This document shows positions 1 to 6,224 of a stretch of DNA of 9,997 bases, piece by piece. A program made the position numbers and the translations under genes. The notes beneath the pieces are model-generated. The model saw only the letters and a list, made by a program, of their open reading frames with translations. It did not search any database and had not been told where the DNA came from. Origin of the DNA: Bradyrhizobium sp. (GTDB taxonomy: Bacteria; Pseudomonadota; Alphaproteobacteria; Rhizobiales; Xanthobacteraceae). The DNA lies in assembly GCA_013695565.1 (NCBI GenBank), contig JACDAG010000027.1, positions 1 through 9,997 on the forward strand. Direction: 5' to 3'. Position 1 is the first letter of the stretch. Each line of letters begins with the position of its first letter.

Positions 1-2523
1 CGGGTCTGGCAGTGGAAGGCCGAGAGTGGCGGCGTCATCGTCAACCAGTTGAAGCGTCTCGGCGCGTCCTGCGACTGGACGCGCGAGCGTTTTACGATGG
101 ACGAGGGGCTGTCGCGCGCGGTCGCGAAAGTGTTCGTCGAACTGCACCGCGACGGCCTGATCTACAAAGACAAGCGGCTGGTGAACTGGGACCCGAAACT
201 GCTCACCGCGATCTCCGATCTCGAAGTGCAGCAGATCGAGGTCAAGGGCAGCCTGTGGTACCTGCGCTATCCGCTTCAAGACAAGACCTTCAACCCCGAT
301 GACGCATCGACCTTCATCGTGGTCGCGACCACGCGGCCCGAGACGATGCTGGGTGACACGGCGGTTGCCGTGCATCCGGACAATGAAAAGATGGGGCATC
401 TGATCGGCCAGCACGTCATCCTGCCGCTGGTCGGCCGCCGGATTCCGATCGTCGGCGACGACTATGCCGACCCCGAGAAGGGATCGGGCGCGGTCAAGAT
501 CACGCCGGCGCATGACTTCAATGACTTCGATGTCGGCAAGCGCCATGGCCTGCCGCAGATCAGCGTGCTCGATCAGGAGGGATGTATGGCCCTCGTCGAC
601 AACGAGGATTATCTGCGCGGCTTGCCGGAGGGCGCGTCCCAATTCGCGGAAGAATTTCACAGCGTCGACCGCTTCGCCGCGCGCAAGCGCATCGTCGCGC
701 GCCTGGAGGAATTCGGCTTCCTCGAGAAGATCGAGCCGAACGTCCACATGGTACCGCACGGCGACCGTTCCGGCGTGGTGATCGAGCCGTATCTCACCGA
801 CCAATGGTACGTCGACGCTAGGACGATGGCGCAGCCCGCGATCGCGGCGGTGCGCTCAGGCGCGACCGAGTTCGTGCCGAAGAACTGGGAAAAAACCTAT
901 TTCGAGTGGATGGAGAACATCCAGCCCTGGTGCATTTCCCGTCAACTGTGGTGGGGCCACCAGATCCCGGCCTGGTATGGCCCGGATGGCAAGGTGTTCG
1001 TCGCCGAGACCGAAGAAGAAGCCGTCGGCAATGCGCTCGGCTATTACGTCGAGCAGGAAGTCATTTCGGAAGAGCAGGGGCGTGAGATGGCGGAATATCC
1101 CGCCAGGCGCGAAGGCTTCATCAAGCGCGATGAGGACGTGCTCGACACCTGGTTCTCGTCGGCGCTGTGGCCGTTCTCGACGCTGGGCTGGCCCGATGAG
1201 ACGCCGGAGGTTGCGCGTTATTACCCGACCAATGTTCTGGTGACGGGCTGGGACATCATCTTCTTCTGGGTCGCCCGGATGATGATGATGGGCCTTCACT
1301 TCAGGAAGGAAGCGCCGTTCTCGACCGTCTACATCCATCGCCTGGTTCGCGACGAGAAGGGCGCGAAGATGTCGAAGTCGAAAGGCAACGTCATCGATCC
1401 GCTCGGCGTCATCGATGATTTCGGCGCCGACGCGCTGCGCTTTGCGCTGGCGCGCGGGGCCGCGCACGGCCACGACATTAAGTTGTCGCCACAACTCGTT
1501 GAAACCAATCGAAATTTCGCAACCAAACTGTGGAATTCCTGCCGTTTTGCCGAAATGAATGGCTGCGTGATGCCGGCGGGCTTCGATCCCGCGAGCGCCA
1601 AAGAAACTCTGAACCGCTGGATCGCGCACGAGACGTCGCACGCCACGCGCGAGGTCACCGAGGCGATCGAGGCCTATCGCTTCAACGATGCGGCGAACGC
1701 GATCTATCGTTTCGTCTGGAACGTCTATTGCGACTGGTACATCGAACTCGCAAAGCCGTTGTTGCTGGGCGAGGAGGGCGCGGCGAAGACCGAGACTCGC
1801 GCCATGGTCGCCTGGGCGCGCGATGAAATTCTCAAGCTGCTGCATCCGTTCATGCCCTTCATCACCGAAGAGCTCTGGGCGGTGACGGCGGCGCGTGACG
1901 GCCTTCTGGTGCTGGCCGAGTGGCCGCGCAAAGCGGGTGCAACGACGGCGGATCAACTCGCATCGATGGCGATGGCAGGCCCGAACGATGCGCTGATCCC
2001 GCCGATCATGGCCGCGCTCGATGCCAGCGACTTCAGCGATCCCGCAGCCGAATCCGAAATCGGCTGGGTGGTCGATCTCGTCACCGCGATCCGCTCGGTG
2101 CGCGCGGAAATGAACATCGCGCCGGCCACGTTGACGCCACTGGTGCTGTCGGGCGCATCGGCCGAGACCAAAGATCGCGCGCAGCGCTGGAGCGACGTCG
2201 TCAAGCGCATGGCCCGGCTCGGTGAGATATCCTTCGCGGATCGCCCGCCGGAAGGCGCGGTGCAATTGCTGGTGCGCGGCGAAGTCGTGGCGCTGCCGCT
2301 CAAGGGCGTGATCGATCTTGCGGCCGAGAAAGCCCGGCTGGAGAAGGAAATCGCCAAAGCGGAAGCCGACATCAAGCGCGTCGATGCCAAGCTTTCCAAC
2401 GAGAAATTCGTCGCCAACGCGCCGGAAGAAATCGTCGAGGAAGAAAAGGAAAAGCGCGAGGCGGCGGTCGCGCGGAAAGCCAAGAATATGGAAGCGCTGG
2501 AGCGGCTGAAGAACGCCGCCTAG
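1..2523 (+). CDS. valS: Valyl-tRNA synthetase (5'-truncated by the window edge)
   Basis: This enzyme ligates valine to tRNA-Val in the cytoplasm and hydrolyses mischarged Thr-tRNA. The reading frame is open from base 1, giving 840 visible residues. The family is about 950 long, so roughly the first 110-120 residues, including the HIGH ATP-binding motif, lie upstream; the ATG at 49 is internal. Visible landmarks, in order: the CP1 editing-domain motif TTRPETMLGD (about 325-355) and its partner GAVKITPAHDFND (about 490-525); the returning catalytic-domain segment WCISRQLWWGHQIPAW (about 929-975); the class I signature KMSKS at 1366-1380; an alpha-helical anticodon-binding domain with NVYCDWYIELAKP (about 1720-1755); and a Lys/Glu-rich C-terminal coiled coil (about 2312-2520) of the kind that clamps tRNA in bacterial ValRS. 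No frameshift or missing motif is seen. It ends in TAG and faces the minus-strand hydrolase with 17 bp between stops. Confidence 0.97.
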   Translation, partial: RVWQWKAESGGVIVNQLKRLGASCDWTRERFTMDEGLSRAVAKVFVELHRDGLIYKDKRLVNWDPKLLTAISDLEVQQIEVKGSLWYLRYPLQDKTFNPDDASTFIVVATTRPETMLGDTAVAVHPDNEKMGHLIGQHVILPLVGRRIPIVGDDYADPEKGSGAVKITPAHDFNDFDVGKRHGLPQISVLDQEGCMALVDNEDYLRGLPEGASQFAEEFHSVDRFAARKRIVARLEEFGFLEKIEPNVHMVPHGDRSGVVIEPYLTDQWYVDARTMAQPAIAAVRSGATEFVPKNWEKTYFEWMENIQPWCISRQLWWGHQIPAWYGPDGKVFVAETEEEAVGNALGYYVEQEVISEEQGREMAEYPARREGFIKRDEDVLDTWFSSALWPFSTLGWPDETPEVARYYPTNVLVTGWDIIFFWVARMMMMGLHFRKEAPFSTVYIHRLVRDEKGAKMSKSKGNVIDPLGVIDDFGADALRFALARGAAHGHDIKLSPQLVETNRNFATKLWNSCRFAEMNGCVMPAGFDPASAKETLNRWIAHETSHATREVTEAIEAYRFNDAANAIYRFVWNVYCDWYIELAKPLLLGEEGAAKTETRAMVAWARDEILKLLHPFMPFITEELWAVTAARDGLLVLAEWPRKAGATTADQLASMAMAGPNDALIPPIMAALDASDFSDPAAESEIGWVVDLVTAIRSVRAEMNIAPATLTPLVLSGASAETKDRAQRWSDVVKRMARLGEISFADRPPEGAVQLLVRGEVVALPLKGVIDLAAEKARLEKEIAKAEADIKRVDAKLSNEKFVANAPEEIVEEEKEKREAAVARKAKNMEALERLKNAA

Positions 2524-2540
2524 ACCCGTCGCCGCGTCCG

Positions 2541-4763
2541 TCAGACGATGAGAAAGTCGCTGGCGTGAAGCTGGCTCAGGCTGGTGTTCTGCAGCTCGAC
2601 CGTATTGTTGGCTTCGTCGGTAATGACGACGCTGCTGCCGCTCTGCGCCATGTGGGCCTGAACCGCGCTGTAATCCGCAAACACCGTGTGGTCGAACTGG
2701 ATGACGTCCTGCGTGCCGCCGGTGTTCTGGAAGTCAGCGATGGTGTCCTTGCCGAAATTCGCGGCGAACACGAAAGTGTCGTTGCCGGCACCGCCGATCA
2801 GGCGGTCATTGCCGCTGCCGCCGGACAGCCACTCGTTGCCGGTGCCGCCCTGCAGCGTGTCGTTGCCGGCATCGCCGAACATTTGGGTTGCCGCGGTACC
2901 GCCTTTCAGCGAATCGTCTCCGGCGCCGCCATGCATGACGTCTGCTCCACCGCCGCCGGAGAGATAGTCATTGCCGTCGCCGCCGTTCATGACGTTCGCG
3001 GCGCCTGCACCATAGAGCTGGTCTTTACCCGTGCCGCCGTCGAGCAGGGCGCCGGTATCGGTCTTGTCGGCCTTGATGATGTCGTTGCCGTCGTCGCCAT
3101 AAAGTCGGTCCGTTGCGATTGCGACGCCCGGACCGCCGTTAATGCTGTCATCGCCATCGCCGCCGTGGATCACATCGGCTCCCGCGCCGCCGGAAATGAC
3201 GTCCTTGCCCGGACCGCCGTCGAGACTGTCATTGTCGGTCGATGAACCGAAGAACAACTCCTGATGTCCGCTCATGTCGTAGTGGATCGACTTGTTCTGG
3301 TACAGGTTCCAGGTTCCCGGTGAACTCGGATTGACCGCGTCCGACACCAGCAGATGCTCGCCGTTGACGGTGATGTTTTTGATATAGAGGTTGCGGTCGC
3401 CATGGGCGTTGACGACATCGTTGATGAAGGCGAGATCGAGGCTGCTCACATTGGCCGGATTGGCAAAGCTGAAAGTGTAGGTCTGGTATCCCGATGCATC
3501 AGCCGCGCCGTGGAATTCGACGATGTTGCCGATCTGCTGGCCGTTGATCAGAAGCTTCATCTGAGCGCCGACGCCGTCGACAACAGAACTGTAGCCGGTC
3601 ACGGTGATCGTCGTCGCCGTGAGTTTCGGAATGACGTCGGGGCCGCCGATGATGGTGTCATTGCCGGCGCCGCCCTTGATCACATCATTGCCGACCCCGC
3701 CCGACAGCACGTCGTTGCCGCCGCCGACATCGATCAGGTCGGCCGATGGCGACCCGGTGATGGTGAGGCCGGGCGGCTGATGCTGCCCGCCATACCATTC
3801 GGTGATCAGCTGCTGCGCCGGCTTGCCCATCGGCGAATATCCGGTCGGCGAATAGAGATTGGTCGCATCCCAGTTCCAGATGTCGGCACCCGCAAACCAG
3901 CTGCCGCCTTCCGAACCCCAGACCTGAAAGAAGGCGTTGAAGGCGTCATGCTGCTCCTGGAGATCCTGCGTCGTTCCCGACCAGCCGCCCGGGCTGATAT
4001 TGGTTCCGTCGACGCTGCGGTAGCCGGTTTCGGTGAACAGCACCTGCTTGTCGTATTTGACGGCGAGCGAGTGGAAGAAATCGACCGGCGACATATGATC
4101 CATGACGGCGGCCCAGTAATTGTCCGTCGGCATGTTCTTCCAGGCGGCGACCATCTCGTCGACGCTGGGATTCAGCTGCGTCGTCAAGGGCGGATAGGCG
4201 TTGATTCCGATGACATCCACCTTGTCCCAAAAACTGACATTGATGGCTTCATCGGTGGCCGCCGCGTACGTGATGGTGCCGTGATAGACCGCGCGGATCG
4301 AATCGATCAGGTCGACCCAATAGCTGCGGAATTCCGGGCCGGTAAGCTTGCTCAACTCATTGCCGATCGAAAAGGATTCCGCGCCGGATTGTTCCGCGAC
4401 GTGGGCAAAATCGAGCATCTCGGTCTTGTAGGAGGCAAAGAACGCGGCAGGCTCGCTCGGCGTGAGCTTTCCCTGATTGGTGCCGTCGAGCCCCGTCAGC
4501 ATCGGCTTGAGCATCACCGAAAGGCCGAGCGCGTGCGCATTGGCGATGGCGGTCGCGATATTGGCGTCGCTCTCGGTCTTGTTGGGATCGGCGATGACGA
4601 CGTTGGAGGTCTGGGTTTGCGTGAAGATCCGCGGCGCCAGTTGAATCGCGTTGGCGTGGGTCGCTGCGATCGCCTGCATCGCGGACAGCGCCGCCGGGGC
4701 GACGAACGCGCCATTGTAGTTTGAGGGAAGGCCGAAACCTTCGACAGAAAATACACCCGCCAT
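2541..4763 (-). CDS. GH113-like glycoside hydrolase with CBM60-like module and RTX repeats, type I secretion cargo
   Basis: Probable secreted endo-acting glycan hydrolase. Residues 4-326 form a clan GH-A barrel resembling GH113 beta-mannanases: VMLKP at 83-87, SIGNEL with candidate acid/base Glu136, the strand DVIGINAYPPL at 183-193, FTETGYRSV with candidate nucleophile Glu245, and a late DIWNWD at 294-299. RTX nonapeptides start at about 341, are interrupted by a beta-sandwich at 378-470 resembling CBM60 (INGQQIG, FINDVV, GDRNLYIKNITVNG), and resume at about 510-665. The last 75 residues, ending in DFLIV, look like a type I secretion signal; there is no Sec signal peptide, as expected for that route. 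ATG 4763 is the first usable start, because an in-frame stop lies only 15 bp upstream; a weak GGGA sits about 10 bases before it. No ABC exporter or membrane-fusion gene is nearby, so export must use a transporter encoded elsewhere. The family is inferred from motifs; substrate could be mannan, xylan or an exopolysaccharide. Confidence 0.85.
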   Translation of the reverse strand: MAGVFSVEGFGLPSNYNGAFVAPAALSAMQAIAATHANAIQLAPRIFTQTQTSNVVIADPNKTESDANIATAIANAHALGLSVMLKPMLTGLDGTNQGKLTPSEPAAFFASYKTEMLDFAHVAEQSGAESFSIGNELSKLTGPEFRSYWVDLIDSIRAVYHGTITYAAATDEAINVSFWDKVDVIGINAYPPLTTQLNPSVDEMVAAWKNMPTDNYWAAVMDHMSPVDFFHSLAVKYDKQVLFTETGYRSVDGTNISPGGWSGTTQDLQEQHDAFNAFFQVWGSEGGSWFAGADIWNWDATNLYSPTGYSPMGKPAQQLITEWYGGQHQPPGLTITGSPSADLIDVGGGNDVLSGGVGNDVIKGGAGNDTIIGGPDVIPKLTATTITVTGYSSVVDGVGAQMKLLINGQQIGNIVEFHGAADASGYQTYTFSFANPANVSSLDLAFINDVVNAHGDRNLYIKNITVNGEHLLVSDAVNPSSPGTWNLYQNKSIHYDMSGHQELFFGSSTDNDSLDGGPGKDVISGGAGADVIHGGDGDDSINGGPGVAIATDRLYGDDGNDIIKADKTDTGALLDGGTGKDQLYGAGAANVMNGGDGNDYLSGGGGADVMHGGAGDDSLKGGTAATQMFGDAGNDTLQGGTGNEWLSGGSGNDRLIGGAGNDTFVFAANFGKDTIADFQNTGGTQDVIQFDHTVFADYSAVQAHMAQSGSSVVITDEANNTVELQNTSLSQLHASDFLIV
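2769..3236 (-). repeat. Main RTX calcium-binding repeat block of the hydrolase
   Basis: About thirteen tandem nonapeptides of the GGxGxDxUx type (residues about 510-665) are encoded here, for example GGAGADVIH, GGDGNDYLS and GGAGNDTFV. Some copies are degenerate (GAGAANVMN, GDAGNDTLQ). Such repeats stay unfolded at low cytosolic calcium and form parallel beta-rolls on binding calcium outside the cell, which assists type I export. An irregular spacer at residues about 545-553 and another at about 565-572 break the array. Confidence 0.85.
3354..3632 (-). other. CBM60-like carbohydrate-binding module within the hydrolase
   Basis: Residues about 378-470 contain no RTX glycines and read as a beta-sandwich: TATTITVTGYSS, then VGAQMKLLINGQQIG, YQTYTFSF, LDLAFINDVV and GDRNLYIKNITVNG. 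The combination of a Val-Asn-Gly strand, an Asn-Asp turn and an Asp-Arg-Asn-Leu motif is characteristic of the small calcium-dependent xylan-binding modules of CBM60 and the related CBM36. A linker of about 35 residues (about 471-509) follows before the RTX array resumes. Family membership is by recognition only. Confidence 0.65.
3642..3743 (-). repeat. Short first RTX block of the hydrolase
   Basis: Residues 341-374 encode three RTX units (GGGNDVLSG, GGVGNDVIK, GGAGNDTII) directly after the catalytic barrel. They are cut off by the CBM60-like module rather than running on into the main array, so the calcium-binding region is split in two parts. Confidence 0.85.
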
Positions 4764-4796
4764 TCCAGGGTTCCCAATTCATTGTTGTTTGTTGTC

Positions 4797-4819
4797 TGGA
4801 CGTTGTCTTTGGACGTTGT
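4797..4819. repeat. Tandem 10-bp direct repeat upstream of the hydrolase
   Basis: TGGACGTTGT occurs at 4797-4806 and again, identically, at 4810-4819, a 13-bp period. It is flanked by further TTGTT/TTGTC words from 4783 on. It lies 34-56 bp before the hydrolase start, in the likely promoter or 5' leader, where a pair of direct repeats could be an operator. Spacing is not a whole number of helical turns, so slippage-generated simple sequence is an alternative. Confidence 0.45.
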
Positions 4820-4943
4820 TTTTGTGTTCGGATGCGGCCTGTCATTGCAGCAAGGCTGCAGGTTCCCACGCTCGGCTTTCCCGCTCCCACGCGATGGAAT
4901 CAAACATTCAACATTGGCTCTGTCGTGACAGGACTGCGCCGTT

Positions 4944-4970
4944 GTTGCGATTGCCCAAAGCAACCGCAAC
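4944..4970. promoter_or_regulatory. Inverted repeat in the divergent hydrolase/VOC intergenic region
   Basis: GTTGCGATTGC (4944-4954) and GCAACCGCAAC (4960-4970) form an 11-bp stem around the loop CCAAA. On the plus strand there is one A/C mismatch; transcribed toward the hydrolase, the same position becomes a G-U wobble, so the stem is complete on that strand. TTTT follows on the plus side (4971-4974), but no plus-strand gene ends upstream, so a terminator is unlikely. It sits 181 bp before the hydrolase start and 68 bp before the VOC start, and is best read as an operator or leader-RNA hairpin. A shorter palindrome, CTGTC-GT-GACAG, lies at 4920-4931. No convincing -35/-10 pair was found for either gene. 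Confidence 0.4.
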
Positions 4971-5037
4971 TTTTCTGTTACGAGTTCCTTCGGCTATTGA
5001 TAGAAACCTAAATTCATCGCGCGAAATGGAATGACCG

Positions 5038-5424
5038 ATGCTGGACCACGTCTCCATCACCGTATCCGACATCGCCGCCGCCGAGCGGTTCTACGACGCC
5101 ATCATGAAAGCGCTCGGCGTGGTCAAGGTCGGTCGTCGCGACGACTGGCTCGGCTATGGCGAACGGGCGCGTGCGGCCTATCCGGACCGCGTCTATCTCA
5201 CCATCCGCAGGGGTCCAAAGCCCGAAGATGCGTTCGGCCGCCACTTGTGCTTCAAGGCACGCTGGCAAACCCAGGTCGACGCATTCTGGGATGCCGGCAT
5301 TGCGGCCGGCGGCACCGACGACGGGCCACCGGGCCTGCGCGACTACCACGCGTCATATTACGCCGCGTTCCTGCGCGACCCCGACGGCAACCGCGTCGAG
5401 GCGGTGTGCCACCACGCGGTGTGA
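5038..5424 (+). CDS. VOC-superfamily (glyoxalase/extradiol dioxygenase fold) protein
   Basis: A 128-residue single-domain protein of the vicinal oxygen chelate fold, probably a cytosolic homodimer. The N-terminal strand LDHVSITVSD followed by AAAERFYDAIMKALG is the first beta-alpha unit; the C-terminal FLRDPDGNRVEAVCH is the usual closing motif. His4, His69 (in GRHLCFKA) and Glu121 occupy positions where metal ligands occur in this superfamily, so a metal-dependent enzyme is plausible. The reaction cannot be assigned: glyoxalase I, fosfomycin- or glutathione-transferase-like and dioxygenase-like members share these features. ATG 5038 is chosen over ATG 5031, which is in another frame without VOC motifs; a GGA at 5028-5030 gives acceptable spacing. 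It is transcribed divergently from the hydrolase and converges on the glycosylase. Confidence 0.88.
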   Translation: MLDHVSITVSDIAAAERFYDAIMKALGVVKVGRRDDWLGYGERARAAYPDRVYLTIRRGPKPEDAFGRHLCFKARWQTQVDAFWDAGIAAGGTDDGPPGLRDYHASYYAAFLRDPDGNRVEAVCHHAV

Positions 5425-5428
5425 GCAC

Positions 5429-5461
5429 TCGTCATTGCGACCCGTTGGCTCGCAATGACGA
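5429..5461. terminator. Perfect 12-bp hairpin between convergent genes (REP-like, candidate shared terminator)
   Basis: TCGTCATTGCGA (5429-5440) and TCGCAATGACGA (5450-5461) are exact reverse complements around a 9-base loop. The element fills almost all of the 39 bp between the stop codons of the VOC gene (5422-5424) and the glycosylase gene (5464-5466), so either transcript would carry the hairpin. Neither side has a run of T, so it is not a textbook intrinsic terminator. The core GTCATTGCGA is, from memory, common in dispersed intergenic repeats of Bradyrhizobium and Rhodopseudomonas. Confidence 0.6.
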
Positions 5462-5463
5462 CA

Positions 5464-6069
5464 TCAAAACGGCTTGCTCAAAAACCGCGATCCCATCAGC
5501 CCATACCGCCACGGAAAATCCACTGCCTTGGTGATGCCAATCCGCAGGCCGGTGACGATCTCCACCTTGCCCACCCGCGCATGCAGCGCGATCGGCGGCG
5601 CATCCAGGGGCAGTTCGCTGGTCTTGATCGTGATACCCAGCGCTTCGCAGAGTTTGCCGGGGCCCGAGCACAGCGCGCGCTCGTCATGCAGGGCGCGGCG
5701 GCGGCGCATCGCCGGGATGCCGTGGGTCGGCTGCAGCGCGCGGATCAAGACGGCGCTGGCCGAGCCTTCCTTCTCGCAGACGAAATTAACGCACCAGTGA
5801 ATGCCGTAGGAGCGATAGACGTAGGAGAAGCCGGGCGGGCCGAACATCACCAGGTTGCGCGGCGTCGGCCCCCGGTACGAATGCGCGGCCGGGTCGGTGT
5901 GGTGGTACGCCTCGACCTCGACAATGACGCCGCCGACACCGTCAACCAGCAGCGTGGCGCCAATCAAATCGGGCGCAACCTCATGCACGCTGCGGGCAAA
6001 AAACCCGCGTTTTAGCGGCTTGCCGAGGCGAGGGGCCTTTGCTTCGGCCGGTTTGGAAATTTGAACCAT
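5464..6069 (-). CDS. DNA-3-methyladenine glycosylase, AAG/MPG family
   Basis: Base-excision repair enzyme that flips out and cleaves alkylated purines such as 3-methyladenine. At 201 residues it fits the bacterial AAG-type (MPG) family. The motif EVEAYHHTDPAAHSYRG carries Glu53, Tyr55 and His63, equivalent to human Glu125 (catalytic), Tyr127 and His136 (base recognition). TPRNLVMFGPPGFSYVYRSYG follows, with Tyr85 matching the DNA-intercalating or stacking region, then LIRALQP (Arg110), LCSGPGKLCEALGI, and a C-terminal WRY...SRFLSKPF typical of the fold. ATG 6069 is the first possible start: the frame is closed by TAG at 6127-6129 and no ATG, GTG or TTG lies between. No clear Shine-Dalgarno sequence precedes it. 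It is divergent from lipA, sharing 155 bp of intergenic DNA, and convergent with the VOC gene. No adaptive-response regulator is nearby, so constitutive repair is likely. Confidence 0.95.
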   Translation of the reverse strand: MVQISKPAEAKAPRLGKPLKRGFFARSVHEVAPDLIGATLLVDGVGGVIVEVEAYHHTDPAAHSYRGPTPRNLVMFGPPGFSYVYRSYGIHWCVNFVCEKEGSASAVLIRALQPTHGIPAMRRRRALHDERALCSGPGKLCEALGITIKTSELPLDAPPIALHARVGKVEIVTGLRIGITKAVDFPWRYGLMGSRFLSKPF

Positions 6070-6141
6070 TTTGAGGGGAATCAGCGGGAACAGGGGGAAA
6101 GCTCCCCAATACCTTGCATGTTTCTGCTAGGTTCGGCGATG

Positions 6142-6174
6142 CCGGTTGCGGCCTTCCGCAATCCCGGTTGCGGC
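6142..6174. promoter_or_regulatory. Direct repeat with two mutually exclusive hairpins upstream of lipA
   Basis: CCGGTTGCGGC is present at 6142-6152 and again at 6164-6174, a 22-bp period (two helical turns). Between them, CCGCAA at 6156-6161 is the reverse complement of the TTGCGG in both copies (6146-6151 and 6168-6173), so the centre can pair with either side but not both. The element lies 51-83 bp before the lipA start. TTGCGG at 6168-6173 is 17 bp from TAGCTA at 6191-6196, a weak candidate promoter; if that is used, the repeats overlap the -35 region and would act on DNA rather than RNA. Confidence 0.4.
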
Positions 6175-6224
6175 GCAGCGCGACACGGATTAGCTAAGGT
6201 TTCCAGGGAATATTCGGACTTAAC

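Noticed and set aside
1..48. valS lacking its N-terminus, possibly a broken gene
   Set aside because: The frame is open to base 1 with normal ValRS sequence, so the loss is due to the window edge.
856..2265. A 469-codon open frame on the minus strand across valS
   Set aside because: It lies wholly inside valS, shows no recognisable domain and is Arg/His-rich, as expected for the antisense of a GC-rich gene.
2565..3245. A 226-codon plus-strand frame with Ala/Val-rich repeats
   Set aside because: The apparent protein repeats are the complement of the RTX codons, not an independent gene.
2769..3743. Regular repeats at about 27-bp steps, suggestive of a CRISPR array
   Set aside because: The copies are diverged and in frame, and encode RTX nonapeptides; there are no unique spacers or identical repeats.
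3354..4724. A 456-codon plus-strand open frame opposite the hydrolase
   Set aside because: Its translation is low-complexity Asp/Arg/Val sequence with no family motif; the minus-strand frame has a complete domain series.
4846..4860. Small TGCAG/CTGCA inverted repeat before the hydrolase
   Set aside because: A five-base stem is expected often by chance in DNA of this composition.
5038..5424. A fosfomycin-resistance (FosA-like) enzyme
   Set aside because: His/His/Glu spacing is broadly similar, but it is shared by many VOC proteins and no FosA-specific substrate residues were recognised.
5031..5534. A 167-codon frame starting at the earlier ATG 5031
   Set aside because: It overlaps the VOC gene in another frame, runs over the intergenic hairpin and has an Arg-rich translation typical of a shadow frame.
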